Shown here one piece after another: positions 1 through 9,429 of a stretch of DNA of 64,000 bases. Source of the stretch: Hydromicrobium sp964415365 (lineage in GTDB: Bacteria; Actinomycetota; Humimicrobiia; Humimicrobiales; Humimicrobiaceae); contig CAYPYW010000009.1 in assembly GCA_964415365.1 (NCBI GenBank), positions 25,224 through 89,223 on the forward strand, read 5' to 3'. Each line of letters opens with the position of its first letter. Position 1 is the first letter of the stretch. The notes under the pieces were generated by a model that was not told the origin of the DNA, searched no databases, and saw only the letters and a program-made list of their open reading frames with translations. A program made the translations under genes and the position numbers.

Positions 1-445
1 CATCGAATATAACATTAAGCCTGTGTCTTGTTCTCCCGTAGAATAATGCTCCTTCTGGTATTTTGACCTTCATCATTTCCTCAAGGCAGAGTGCCTGTGC
101 GCACAATTGTATTTTATCGCTGTCATCTGATTTAGGTTTACCGCGTTTATATTCAACAGGGAAGGGAGTCCACTTGCTGTCGTCTTTTATTTTATGAAAT
201 TCCACAGTGTCAGCTTTACCACTTAATCCTAGTTCGAAAGAATGTAGGGGCATACTCTGCACAATTCTAATGCCGGCAATATTTTTAGCATGTTCTTCAT
301 GAACATTTTCATGTACTATTCTGCCTTCGGCTGTTAAGACATTTTCGGTCCATGCCTGCTCAATATGTATTAAAGCACACTGCCTCTGGCAGAAAACAAA
401 ATGCTGTAAAGCTGATAATTGTAGGAAATTGTCTTCGGAATACAT
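1..445 (-). CDS. cas4: CRISPR-associated exonuclease Cas4 (type I-C), partial
   Basis: Reading the minus strand from an ATG at 445 gives an open frame that runs off the left edge, so the C-terminus is missing. The product begins with a hydrophobic LSALQHFVFCQRQC segment, whose C19 and C23 are the first part of the Cas4 iron-sulfur ligand set. It continues with the RecB-type nuclease core: GKAD, then PVEYKRGKPK with the catalytic Glu and Lys, then a QLCAQALCLEEM helix. Cas4 trims and selects PAM-bearing prespacers for integration together with Cas1-Cas2. It is the last visible gene of the cas operon, 42 nt after cas7. In type I-C loci cas1, cas2 and the repeat array normally follow, which here means outside the window. 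The family assignment is secure; only the truncation limits it. Confidence 0.9.
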   Translation of the reverse strand, partial: MYSEDNFLQLSALQHFVFCQRQCALIHIEQAWTENVLTAEGRIVHENVHEEHAKNIAGIRIVQSMPLHSFELGLSGKADTVEFHKIKDDSKWTPFPVEYKRGKPKSDDSDKIQLCAQALCLEEMMKVKIPEGALFYGRTRHRLNVIFD

Positions 446-487
446 AATCAAATTTCCTTATAATTATTGATTTAAAAAATTTGCTAT

Positions 488-1627
488 TTAATTACTACAA
501 TTTTCGTCATGTACCAATTTGGTAAAAGTAATGCCTGACTCTAACAAACCTTTATCATCAATATCCACTTTATAGTCACAGAAATTTCTTGCAGGATTGT
601 CTTCATCCTTTTTTTCACCCTTATTATTTTTTGCAACCTTAATTCTTGAAAAAAGCTTGTGAAATGGAACATTACCTCTTTTATTTTCATGTGTGAATAC
701 ATATAATCCCTTGGTTGCCATCTTACCACGGGCTGCAGCAGTATCACTGTTTAACATCCATTCCAATGCTTCCCATAAAATAGCTAAGTCTTCGTCTCTT
801 ACTCTATACTTGTCTTGCTGGTCGGGAGTATTCTTTGGTTCCATTGCAAAGTATGGATTGTAAAAACCATATGCTATATATAAAGCATATGGTACTATTG
901 GTTTACGAGCCATTTCAGTTTCTTTTCTTTTCCTGTCTTCTTCTTTCGTGATAGCTTTTCTTGTGATTGAATTATCAAGTCTAAAAATAGGATCAATTGA
1001 TTTTGCGAATGTAAACTGAACTGGCCCTCGCACCTGGCCTGCATTAAGGCCTGTTGATAAAACAGCACCAAATATTCTTATATCATAATATTTTTCAATC
1101 ATTCTTCTTTGGGTTTTCATTCTATCTTCTATTGTGAGTGATTCTCTTTTAACGCTTTCTTTCAACTTTTTGGCAATCTGATTTAATTTCTTTTTTAATT
1201 CTTTATCTTCTACGCTATTAAACGCTTTTTTTATTTCGTTCTCTTTTCGAGATTCACCCCAATAAGTTAACATATTACCGTCAAGGTCAAAGTTCTCTGG
1301 AGATTCAGATTGAAACCATTCAATAACCTGGTCATCTTCTAGTGTGCATTGAGGTTGCTCGACCCCAATTTCTGCAGCAGCGTCTGAAATAAGCCTATTT
1401 AATGCTGTCTCACTTTGAATAAAAATAGGGATATTTTTTGTCATTTGTAAGTAATCCCGTACTTTCCTTTTTAAACATACATCTGTAACAATTCCATGCA
1501 TGGTTTCGGGATCTATGCGGGGTAAGTTACCTGCATCCGGATCACCATTTGGGTTACCATTCTCAACATCAAAAAGTAATACGAAATCATGCCTTTTTGT
1601 AGGATCATTATAAATTTGATTACTCAT
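488..1627 (-). CDS. cas7: Type I-C Cascade backbone protein Cas7 (Csd2)
   Basis: This 379-residue protein opens with the Csd2 signature LLFDVENGNPNGDPDAGNLP near residues 17-36, followed by a TDVCLKRKVRDYL helix. Later it has YDIRIFGAVLSTGLNAGQVRGPVQF, a conserved RAMP-fold segment. Cas7 subunits polymerise along the crRNA and form the backbone of the effector complex. The protein is longer than the roughly 280-300 residues usual for Csd2. The extra length seems to lie in a charged, Lys/Glu-rich stretch around residues 75-165, before the conserved DRMKTQRRM segment. Its ATG overlaps the cas8c stop by 4 nt, which implies translational coupling. Family assignment is firm. Confidence 0.93.
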   Translation of the reverse strand: MSNQIYNDPTKRHDFVLLFDVENGNPNGDPDAGNLPRIDPETMHGIVTDVCLKRKVRDYLQMTKNIPIFIQSETALNRLISDAAAEIGVEQPQCTLEDDQVIEWFQSESPENFDLDGNMLTYWGESRKENEIKKAFNSVEDKELKKKLNQIAKKLKESVKRESLTIEDRMKTQRRMIEKYYDIRIFGAVLSTGLNAGQVRGPVQFTFAKSIDPIFRLDNSITRKAITKEEDRKRKETEMARKPIVPYALYIAYGFYNPYFAMEPKNTPDQQDKYRVRDEDLAILWEALEWMLNSDTAAARGKMATKGLYVFTHENKRGNVPFHKLFSRIKVAKNNKGEKKDEDNPARNFCDYKVDIDDKGLLESGITFTKLVHDENCSN

Positions 1628-3513
1628 AGTTTTTCCTCCTTATATTCATTCTGTTTTTTATTTGCTCTTTTTTCATTGAATTTTGCACGTTGGTGATAAA
1701 ATCCCAGGGAGAATTCACCCTGTTCTTGAAGCGAAAGTGTTTTAGGATAACCTCCAGTCTGATCAATCGCTTTTTCAACAGATTCCATTAATCCTTCTAA
1801 CTCTTTATATCCAAGTTGTTGTTTGCGTATCTTAGGAAAGTGATCGGTAGTGGTTCTCCTTATAAGTGTTCCAAAAACTGACACTGGCGCGGATGAGGCA
1901 GAGCCATAAAACCTTTCAACAAGAGTGGTATTTATTTTCCATCTTGCCGCACGTAATTGTGCTTCTTCAAGGATTGATAGAAGTCTCCCACATAGGTACC
2001 CTACGGTATTTCGATTTGTATCAAGTGTTTCCATTTCTTTCATACCCTCCTTTTTATAAGTTAAATACATCTTTAAAGTTGCCATTAATACCTGTTGTTT
2101 ATCTGGTTTTTCAAATATTTTCATATTTCTCATACACATTACGGCTGCTTCTAGAAGAGCAGAAGGAGGTGATTCACCTAAATATGCAGTTCGCAATAGT
2201 TGGCGACTTATATTAGGGTTGCTTATCTCAATTTCTTTATAATATGGCTTAGATATATTAGAAGCCTCTATTGATTTTAGAATATCAGGTATTCCAAAAC
2301 TTGTTGGTTCTATTCCTGTGGGACTAATAATTTTCTGTGAGTCAATAAATAATTTGAGGTTCTTTTGCAATTTGTCTAGAGAAATGTCTATCCAGTCTCT
2401 AACGGAAATACGACCTTTGTTAGGTGATAAAACAAAGAGGTAGAAAGCATTGTCTGCTATATTTATTGAAGCGCTATTGCCTGTCCATGGGATACTTAGC
2501 ATATTTTCCAATTGTTTTAAATCTGGTGTTGGAATATTCTTGCCAACTAATTCAGTATCACTAATAAGTGGGAAACTTAAGTTTCCCAATAGTTCAGTAG
2601 GATTAACTATTGTCTCACCCATCTTTATTGGTTGTTCATCTTTCAACCATAAGAAAGCAAATTGGTTCAGGGTAGAATCAGTATTGAGTTTGCCATCCCT
2701 TCTATCCTGCGAAATTATCTTATAATGTAATTCATTGTCTCTTAGATAATTCAATGTTCTTGCTATAATGTCTCCACAAATTATGCATTGACCAAGATGT
2801 GCCTTCTCTTCAAATACTTGTACTCCCTCAATATAAGACACAAACGCGTCCTTGTTATACGAATGAAGTGGAATAGGTTTAAAGAGCCTAACCCAAACTG
2901 GTATTTTTTTAGCCATTTGTTGATGTTTCCCACAAATAGAGCATTCACCTGCTTTTGCTTTTCCTGTTTCTGTATTTTGTCGTGTACGTTCCTTAAGTTC
3001 TTCTTGCCAAAACTGTTTTATCTCTGGATGTTCAAACAATTGCCTCCCAGCGAAAGTACCATCTTCAAAAACAAAAGAAACCCAATCTTTATTTAGGATA
3101 TTTTTAAAATTTCTATCGTTTTCAATCTCTTTACTATAAAGTTTTGAATAAACAATATCTATTGCTGACTTTAATTCCTTATCCTTAACAAAACAGCAAA
3201 CCTTTTTTAGAAGTTTTATAAACTCTACATGTTTATCTTGCGCCTTACTATCAGATCCTCCACCTTTTTGTTCAGTTACACCAAAAACATATCCAGCTTC
3301 ATCAATACAGGGATGGGCTTCAATTTTGCTTGTTCTACCACAGAATGGTCTAGGTATATTGATTTGAGAGTTCTCAAGATAAATTTTTTCTGGATTTTTA
3401 AACCACAAATGCACTACCCATCTAATTGGTTGTTTGTAATAATAAAAACCTGTAAAGGGTAATTTCTTTTCTTTTTCAAGCTTTCGACCTAATTCAATTA
3501 TTTCCTTAAACAT
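1624..3513 (-). CDS. cas8c: Type I-C Cascade large subunit Cas8c (Csd1)
   Basis: The product is a 629-residue Csd1-family protein. It carries two CxxC pairs (C191/C194 and C243/C246), probably a zinc site. Near the C-terminus is the Csd1 hallmark order: a GRLLSILEEAQ helix, then RFYGSASSAPVSVFGTL, and finally SLQEQGEFSLGFYHQRA. Cas8c is the large subunit that recognises the PAM and recruits Cas3; in type I-C an internal start often also yields Cas11c. The gene overlaps cas5 by 8 nt upstream and cas7 by 4 nt downstream, consistent with one polycistronic mRNA. Nothing in the sequence indicates damage. Confidence 0.93.
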   Translation of the reverse strand: MFKEIIELGRKLEKEKKLPFTGFYYYKQPIRWVVHLWFKNPEKIYLENSQINIPRPFCGRTSKIEAHPCIDEAGYVFGVTEQKGGGSDSKAQDKHVEFIKLLKKVCCFVKDKELKSAIDIVYSKLYSKEIENDRNFKNILNKDWVSFVFEDGTFAGRQLFEHPEIKQFWQEELKERTRQNTETGKAKAGECSICGKHQQMAKKIPVWVRLFKPIPLHSYNKDAFVSYIEGVQVFEEKAHLGQCIICGDIIARTLNYLRDNELHYKIISQDRRDGKLNTDSTLNQFAFLWLKDEQPIKMGETIVNPTELLGNLSFPLISDTELVGKNIPTPDLKQLENMLSIPWTGNSASINIADNAFYLFVLSPNKGRISVRDWIDISLDKLQKNLKLFIDSQKIISPTGIEPTSFGIPDILKSIEASNISKPYYKEIEISNPNISRQLLRTAYLGESPPSALLEAAVMCMRNMKIFEKPDKQQVLMATLKMYLTYKKEGMKEMETLDTNRNTVGYLCGRLLSILEEAQLRAARWKINTTLVERFYGSASSAPVSVFGTLIRRTTTDHFPKIRKQQLGYKELEGLMESVEKAIDQTGGYPKTLSLQEQGEFSLGFYHQRAKFNEKRANKKQNEYKEEKL

Positions 3514-4204
3514 TAATACCTTCTAATTCATATAATTCACGATATTTATTAAATGGCACCGTTAATACATTATTTTCTATGGATGCATCAAAAAATAATG
3601 CATAAGCATGTCCTTTAACAATATTTTTTTCATTTCCTTTATGGCGGTAAAAGTTAATTTCCTTACGTTCGTCATTTTCTATATAGGCTGTATCAAAAAG
3701 TAATTGTCCCAAATAGAGCTTTTTTATAGGTTCTTCTGGTTCTTCATTACCAGTTGCAGGTTCAAACCACGCAACAAATTCTCTTGTTCCAAGATATGGT
3801 GTGTGGTGATACTGTCCACATTTAAGTTTTCTCTTAAACTGATCAGTATAACCATTAAGGTTATTGATTCCATTTTTAAGTATTATTTCTGCTTTAATGA
3901 CATATTCAACATCTTTTAAAATAAGGCTAACCCGTTGCTGGCGTTTGTGTTCGATGATAATAGGCTTCTTATCTTGCTTATCTTCTATTTCGTTTCTCAT
4001 GATACTTATTTGTCTGATTGGTTTAAGTATTTTGATTTCTCTAATTTCCCATCTAAACTGTGGTTTCCAATAAATCGCCTCCAAAATACCTCTGGCCGCT
4101 GCTGGTGTCATAATAGGATAGGTACACCGTTCTACTTTCAATCCTGGATTTGTAAAACATGCATATTCCCCACCTACTTTTACTAAAAAAGTTCCTTTCT
4201 TCAT
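3506..4204 (-). CDS. cas5: Type I-C crRNA-processing endonuclease Cas5c (Cas5d)
   Basis: This 232-residue protein matches Cas5d by its start (KVGGEYACFTNPGLKVERC), then YPIMTPAAARGILEAIYW and the basic IREIKILKPIRQISIMRNE segment, and a central YTDQFKRKLKCGQYHHTPYL-like stretch with the conserved Arg and His. In type I-C systems Cas5 replaces Cas6: it cuts pre-crRNA at the repeat hairpin and stays bound to the 5' handle. It lies 9 nt after the cas3 stop and overlaps cas8c by 8 nt. No cas6 gene is visible, as expected for this subtype. Confidence 0.92.
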   Translation of the reverse strand: MKKGTFLVKVGGEYACFTNPGLKVERCTYPIMTPAAARGILEAIYWKPQFRWEIREIKILKPIRQISIMRNEIEDKQDKKPIIIEHKRQQRVSLILKDVEYVIKAEIILKNGINNLNGYTDQFKRKLKCGQYHHTPYLGTREFVAWFEPATGNEEPEEPIKKLYLGQLLFDTAYIENDERKEINFYRHKGNEKNIVKGHAYALFFDASIENNVLTVPFNKYRELYELEGINV

Positions 4205-4213
4205 AGTTGCCCC

Positions 4214-6388
4214 TTATTGTATAAGATCGCTTGGATCATAGATAACAGGTACTAATCCTCTTAATTTATCATATAAACCTAACGAAAGATAAAATCCTTC
4301 AGATATTGGTTCAAGTAAACCTTCTTTTTCGAGTTTTATGACGTCATAGTCAAAGACGTTTACCAATAAAGGTTGTAGTCTCTGCCATGTTCTTCTACAA
4401 GGATGATATCTCCATTCTTTCAATCTTTTTATGGCAGAATCACAATTAATCAAAACTGGGATTGTGTTTTGTTCAATTAGATGGTATCGAGAATCAACCT
4501 CTGGATAATCCAAAACTTCTCTCAGGGTTTGTATCTTCTTTTTATCTGTATCGACATCAGTAAATAATTTCTCAAAATATATTTGATACAATTCGGGGTT
4601 ATGTAATTCTGAAATATTGTACTGCTTTAACAAAAGCTTTGATTTTTCAAGTCCAGCTTTATATGGACCTCCAGGTATTCGTCCTTCCAATGGATCGAAT
4701 ATCATTACACGGCCAAGTTGCTGTTGAGGGAGTTTACCTTCCCTATTGCATCTTCCAGCAGCTTGAACAATTCTATCAAATGGTCCTATAGCCCGATAAA
4801 CTACAGGGAAATCTATGTCTACTCCTGCTTCAATAACCTGGGTACTGATCAATCTTACAGGCGAATCATTTTTGAGTCTTCTTCTTATTTCTCTAAGTAT
4901 AAGCTTACGATGTATCCCACAAAGTAAGGTTGAAAGATGAAAAGTATCTGCTGTTTCAGTAAAAGCTTGGATTAGATCCAGGGCATCCTTGCGGGTATTC
5001 AATATGACCATGATTTGTTTTTCTTTAGATATTTCGTCTGCCAGTTCCTTCTAGGAAATTTGATTTTCTATCCTATGATATTCAACCCTTCTAAGTTCTT
5101 CAAAATGCTTTTTATATATAGCTGCTGGAACTATCTCATGGACTTTTAATCCTTGAAACGGTTTTAGGTAATAACTTTCTTCAAAAACAGGTTGGGTTGC
5201 TGTGCTGAGAAGAACAGTAGCACCATAATTTTCAACGATTTCTCGCAATACATCAAGGGTCGGTGTTAATAGCTCTGGAGGTAAAGTCTGAACCTCATCT
5301 ATTACAATAACGCTCCGAGAAAGATTATGTAATTTACGTATTTTTCCAGGTTTATTTGAAAAAAGACTTTCAAAAAGTTGTACTGTTGTAGTAACTATTA
5401 GAGGTGCATCCCAATTCTCACTAGCAATCCTTAGCCAAACATATCCAGCATCCTCATTTTCATTAGTTGGAATCCCGACCTGGCTATGATGTTCAAGCAC
5501 TGCATTGTAACCAAATATTTTTCTGAATTCTTTAGCTGTTTGATCAATAATACTTGTGTATGGTATAGAAACAATGATCCGCTCCATTTGATTTTTGATG
5601 GCATGCTTTAATGCAAAGGCTAAGCCACTTCTGGTTTTTCCACCGCCTGTAGGGACTGTCATTCGGTATACACCAGACTTCCCGGTTGCAGCCTCGTCAC
5701 ATAATTCATAAACTTCCTTGCGAATTTTATTAATCTGAGTTTTTGTATCAACACTACTCATAAGCTGCTTTTGATTTATATTAAATCTAAACCAGAGATC
5801 TTTTATTCCTTGCAGTCTGCGTCTTAGAATATATTGCTTTTCATTAAAATGTTTTTCTGTGTTTAGATAATCAGCATCAACAAGTGCAGAAAAGACCATT
5901 CTAATAAACAATTCTTTTTGTGTGTTTGTTAATTCCGGTAGGTTCACTGAAGGTAAAGAAGGAAGTTTTTTTGCATATCTCAACATTTGTTGGCATAAAT
6001 TATGACTATTTTTTATTTGTTCAACAAACCGTTGTGAGAGTGTCCCTGGTTGTCCAATGCCACTATGATGACCGGCTATAGCTAAAGCTATTTCTTCCCA
6101 ACGGCCTTCCTTTCCCTCGCTAGTAAGAAGTAAGTAGACCAAAGCTGCTCCCCATATTGCATGAGGGACTGTTTCATGGCTCTCACCTTGCCGGCATGCT
6201 TTAAGATAATTCTGAAATTTAGGATTACTCTTTCCAAGATCATGCCACAATCCTATCCAGTAAGCTAAATTGCCAGCGGAAAATTTATCAGCAAATTGTT
6301 TAGCAAGTTCTGCAACTTCCTTTAGATGGAGAACAAGGTAATGCCACTCATTTTTCTCATTTGGAGTGTGTGCATATAATTCATTCAT
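4214..6388 (-). pseudogene. cas3: CRISPR helicase-nuclease Cas3, interrupted by an in-frame TAG stop
   Basis: One frame spans 725 codons, the length expected for a type I-C Cas3, but a TAG codon at 5053-5051 splits it. The N-terminal part has the HD nuclease (GLWHDLGKSNPKF, then AGHHSGIG) and helicase motifs I (PTGGGKTRSG), II (IDEVQ) and III (STATQ). After the stop the same frame continues through KELADEISKEKQIMVILNTR to helicase motifs V and VI (QVIEAGVDIDF and QAAGRCNREG). Cas3 homologues usually have Trp at this point, so a single G-to-A change in TGG would explain the TAG. The next in-frame ATG (5011) has no good ribosome-binding site, so reinitiation looks unlikely. If real, the stop would disable interference while leaving Cascade intact; a sequencing or assembly error is the main alternative. 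Confidence 0.88.
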
Positions 6389-6446
6389 AACAATTTACCT
6401 TCTCTTATGCCTCTCGAGTTATGTGAGTAATATTTAAAGTAAATGC

Positions 6447-6578
6447 TCATTCAACGTCCCCAAAAGGTTCGGCAAACTCTCTGGCGAGTTTAGCAACATT
6501 CTTTAAATGGTCTTCAAGCCTTTGCCACTCTTTCTGAGGTCTTCCTTCCAGACTGTGTGCATAATATTCTTTTAGCAT
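6447..6578 (-). pseudogene. 5' remnant of a second cas3 gene
   Basis: From an ATG at 6578 the minus strand encodes 43 residues containing EYYAHSLEGRPQKEWQRL followed by EDHLKNVAKLAREFAEPFG. This is the canonical beginning of a Cas3 HD domain. It resembles, but is not identical to, the start of the larger cas3 58 bp downstream (ELYAHTPNEKNEW, then LHLKEVAELAKQFADKF). The frame stops at TGA just after GDVE, at the point where Cas3 proteins usually have a Trp. No HD homology follows the stop. It is therefore a relic of a duplicated or replaced cas3, left between the promoter side and the current gene. Confidence 0.72.
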
Positions 6579-6701
6579 GGAATTTATAGATATTATCTCA
6601 GAATTATTCTTAAGATTTTTTTCTTGATATAGCAATTAAGTATTTAAATAATACATTATTTTTATATGAAAGAAAACCACAAATAAATAAGACTCATTTT
6701 A

Positions 6702-6710
6702 TGGTATAAT
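6702..6710 (+). promoter_or_regulatory. Extended -10 promoter for the 6846 lipoprotein gene
   Basis: A TGGTATAAT element gives a perfect -10 hexamer at 6705-6710 preceded by the TGn extension. No clear -35 hexamer is seen, which is usual for extended -10 promoters. It lies about 135 nt before the lipoprotein start and would leave a long untranslated leader. An AGGAGA ribosome-binding site follows at 6835-6840. Confidence 0.5.
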
Positions 6711-6845
6711 TTAACGTATCCTTTTTAGATGAGAGTAATAAGGTTCAAGTTTTTTAAGTAGGGATTTTCAATGAAAGCAACAGCAAGTAAGTTAAAAGGT
6801 GTCTGTAGAATGAAATCTTACAGAATAGGGGAATAGGAGATAAGA

Positions 6846-7274
6846 ATGAAGAGAGTTTTGGGGGTAACGTTTGTTACTATTGTTGTGTTATCAATGATCT
6901 TGATCGCTGTCGGCTGTAAACAGGCGGCTGGGACCACTATGACAGAAGCCGACTGTATAAAATATCTCAGTGCAAGGGTTTCAGATATAGAATTTGGAAG
7001 GTCAAAGACAGAATTTACTACAGATTCCAGTTTATATCCGACTGTTGGAACAGAAATAAAAAGTGATTTGTGTACAAAACAGGTTTCGGTAGTCTTACTG
7101 GATAGTAATAATGAGATAATTCTTGAAAAGGCTTATAATCTTCCTCCGGGAGGAGGCGGAGAAACAGGCTATGGCGATTACAACGAAGGCAGAACTCTCA
7201 TGCCCGGGGATTACAAATTTGAGTTTTATTATGGGGATACATTATTTAAAACGATAGATATAAAGATTAAGTAA
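6846..7274 (+). CDS. Small predicted lipoprotein of unknown function
   Basis: The product has 142 residues. It starts with MKRVLG, a hydrophobic stretch and the lipobox-like LIAVGC, so it should be lipidated at Cys24 and anchored to the outer face of the membrane. The mature part is short, with a beta-rich pattern (QVSVVLLDSN, then YKFEFYYGD) and a Gly-rich loop (PPGGGGETGYGDY), suggesting a single small beta-sandwich. I recognise no named family. It stands alone, with its own extended -10 promoter, an AGGAGA ribosome-binding site 5 nt before the ATG, and a convergent neighbour 45 nt downstream. The coding call is safe; the function is unknown. Confidence 0.75.
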   Translation: MKRVLGVTFVTIVVLSMILIAVGCKQAAGTTMTEADCIKYLSARVSDIEFGRSKTEFTTDSSLYPTVGTEIKSDLCTKQVSVVLLDSNNEIILEKAYNLPPGGGGETGYGDYNEGRTLMPGDYKFEFYYGDTLFKTIDIKIK

Positions 7275-7319
7275 ACGATTAGTCTTAAATAAAAAGGATG
7301 AGATATAATCTTTAAAAAA

Positions 7320-8093
7320 TCAGTAAAGGCTTCGCGCAAGATATGCTGCTCCCAGTGCTCCTGTTATCTGTGGCTCATCCGGAATATTTATTTTAACATC
7401 TAATTTTTCTTCCAGGGCTTTTACCACACCCAGATTTTTAGCTACTCCTCCGGTCATGCAAATCGGCTCCTCAAGCCCCACTCTTTCGATCATTGAAGTT
7501 ATTCTATCTGTAATTGAATAGATAAGGCCTTTTATGATTTTGTTTTTATCTATACCCTGCCCGATTAGCGATACTATTTCGGATTCGGCAAATACAGTAC
7601 AGGTAGAAGTTATGTCAACTTTACCGGTGGTTTTGGTAAAGATGGGGGCAAACTCTTCCAGATTTATTTCCATTGCCCTTGCCATGACTTCCAGAAATCG
7701 ACCTGTTCCAGCAGCACATTTATCATTCATGAGAAAGTCAATGGGATTTCCATTTTCAAGTTTTATGATCTTGCTATCCTGGCCTCCGATGTCTATTACC
7801 ATTTTCAGATCCGGGAATAAAGAGACAGCACCCCGGGCATGACAGCTTATTTCGGTTATATTTTTATCAGCGAAAGGGATATTTATTCTTCCATAACCGG
7901 TTGCCACAATAGCTTTTACCTCGTTATCTACGAGGCCAGCTTTTTTTAAGGAATCGTCAAAGGCTTTCCTGGTAGCATTTTTACTGTCAGAGCCAGTGGG
8001 AGCTATTATATAAGATACGATTCTGTCACGTTCGCTATCCAGTATTACCACTTCGGTTGAAACTGAACCTACATCAATACCACAGGTATACAT
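7320..8093 (-). CDS. 2-hydroxyacyl-CoA dehydratase activator (BcrAD/BadFG ATPase family)
   Basis: The 257-residue protein belongs to the ASKHA ATPase family of dehydratase activases (HgdC, FldI, and the related benzoyl-CoA reductase subunits). Visible motifs are the phosphate-1 loop GIDVGSVSTEVV, the phosphate-2 region VIDIGGQDSK and a C-terminal MTGGVAKN adenosine motif. Two cysteines, in NDKCAAGTG and in STCTVFAESE, would bind one [4Fe-4S] cluster between the two monomers. It couples hydrolysis of two ATP to injection of one low-potential electron into the dehydratase. It is the last gene of the four-gene minus-strand operon, 22 nt after the dehydratase subunit it should activate. The substrate cannot be read from the sequence. 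Confidence 0.9.
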   Translation of the reverse strand: MYTCGIDVGSVSTEVVILDSERDRIVSYIIAPTGSDSKNATRKAFDDSLKKAGLVDNEVKAIVATGYGRINIPFADKNITEISCHARGAVSLFPDLKMVIDIGGQDSKIIKLENGNPIDFLMNDKCAAGTGRFLEVMARAMEINLEEFAPIFTKTTGKVDITSTCTVFAESEIVSLIGQGIDKNKIIKGLIYSITDRITSMIERVGLEEPICMTGGVAKNLGVVKALEEKLDVKINIPDEPQITGALGAAYLARSLY

Positions 8094-8115
8094 TTGACTC
8101 CTTTCCTTATCTTAA

Positions 8116-9399
8116 TTATGAGTTTAAAATTTCTATAAAACCCTGCAATCTGGTTTTTATCTGCCCCTTTGAGGAATTATTCTGGTCTACGCAATCTCCG
8201 TCAAGGACCAGCGTTGGAATACCAAGTTTTTTCAGGCTATCTTTTATAATTCTTGCTCCACCGTTACTCTGTCTGCATCCCCAGTGAGAAAAGAGAATTG
8301 CTCCATCGGCTCTATAATCTCTGGCTGCTTTAAGAATTACATCGATACGGTTATTGATACTGCCCGCCAGAAAGTGAGAGAGCATTTTTTTAGCAAAACT
8401 TTCAAAAGGCTTTTCGGGATTAAGTTCAGGCCAGTAAACATGATTTATTTCTTCAAACACTACCCTGCAATTTTCCTTCTCCAATATATCAAATATCTCA
8501 CTTTTGTAATAAGGTTTAAGGTGAAGCCAGAGAATTCTTTTAATTGATTTGTTCTTATTGGAATTTTCTTTCTTTTCCCTGTCCAGGTATTTTTTTAACT
8601 CCTTATATATCTCTTTATAAAGAATGACTGCTTCCCGCGTCCCTGCAAGCCCATGGAAAGGCAGGATAAAATTCAAACCGTTGAAATAAGCAGGGTAATT
8701 TGCAAGGATTTTTCTTAAGTTGCTAACCTCGATTGCCCATTTTCTGAATTCATTTGAAAGTTCAATGGCATCTTTAAACATAGAGATGTTTAGTTTTTTA
8801 CCTGTTTTGGAACATATATCTGTGCAGATGTTTTTAATCTGTGTTGTCATATACTGAATAGACTCCTTTGAGTAACGGCAAGGAACATCAATGAGATAAA
8901 AGTTTTTTTCGATACTATGTTTTACCGAATGTATATAGAATGATTTTTGCGCGGCATCACAGGCAAGATTTGTTGTGATAATAAAATCCGGCCTGGGAAA
9001 TAAATCAAGCTCTGCTGCGCCGGATGCGCTCCTATGGAAGGTGCATAGATCCTGTGAGTACCATTTTGATGAAGCTTCTTTAAGTGTCTGCGATGCCAGC
9101 CCTAATCCTGCCGTAAATCCTGCCATGACTTCTGGCAGGAATGGTGTAATCCCCAGTGCATGAAACATCTCATAAGGTAAAAACAGAGATCCATAGCCTA
9201 CCGGACGGCTATTGCTTGAGTAAGCCTTCTTAAGGCTTTCTATAGTAAAGATATTAAGATATTTATCGGGTACAGATGAAAATGTGCTTCCATAAGCATA
9301 GAGTACCGGTTTTGTAGCAATAATACCCAGCAGTCTTTTGATATATCTCTGATTTAAATTTTTCTGTATACCTGTTTTTAATCTGTCTTTTATACCCAT
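8116..9399 (-). CDS. 2-hydroxyacyl-CoA dehydratase subunit (HgdB/FldB-like)
   Basis: This 427-residue protein is a dehydratase D-component subunit. Its C-terminal region carries the family pattern GAILFSHWGCRQSNGGARI followed by LGIPTLVLDGDCVD and the closing GQIKTRLQGFIEIL. Cysteines in these segments and in the N-terminal half (DLCTFHR, TNLACDAAQ) are candidate [4Fe-4S] ligands. Together with its partner subunit it would eliminate water from an (R)-2-hydroxyacyl-CoA by a ketyl-radical route, a step in amino acid fermentation. It lies 30 nt after the partner and 22 nt before the activase. Substrate is undetermined; glutamate, phenylalanine and leucine-type acids are all possible for this family. 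Confidence 0.86.
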   Translation of the reverse strand: MGIKDRLKTGIQKNLNQRYIKRLLGIIATKPVLYAYGSTFSSVPDKYLNIFTIESLKKAYSSNSRPVGYGSLFLPYEMFHALGITPFLPEVMAGFTAGLGLASQTLKEASSKWYSQDLCTFHRSASGAAELDLFPRPDFIITTNLACDAAQKSFYIHSVKHSIEKNFYLIDVPCRYSKESIQYMTTQIKNICTDICSKTGKKLNISMFKDAIELSNEFRKWAIEVSNLRKILANYPAYFNGLNFILPFHGLAGTREAVILYKEIYKELKKYLDREKKENSNKNKSIKRILWLHLKPYYKSEIFDILEKENCRVVFEEINHVYWPELNPEKPFESFAKKMLSHFLAGSINNRIDVILKAARDYRADGAILFSHWGCRQSNGGARIIKDSLKKLGIPTLVLDGDCVDQNNSSKGQIKTRLQGFIEILNS

Positions 9400-9429
9400 T
9401 TTTTATAGCTTTTCAGTCATGGTTTATAG

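Noticed and set aside
4214..5011. A separate Cas3 C-terminal helicase subunit gene
   Set aside because: It is in the same frame as the upstream part, separated by one TAG and 13 codons, and its ATG lacks a ribosome-binding site. A nonsense change in one gene is simpler.
5051..6635. Stop codon reassignment (TAG or TGA read as Trp)
   Set aside because: Other genes in the window use TAG and TGA as normal terminators, for example TGA for purD and dnaB-region genes' neighbours and TAG for several CDS, so a general reassignment is not supported.
1..6640. A CRISPR repeat array within the window next to the cas genes
   Set aside because: I found no regularly spaced 30-37 nt repeats on either side of the visible genes. 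In type I-C loci the array follows cas1-cas2, which would be left of position 1.
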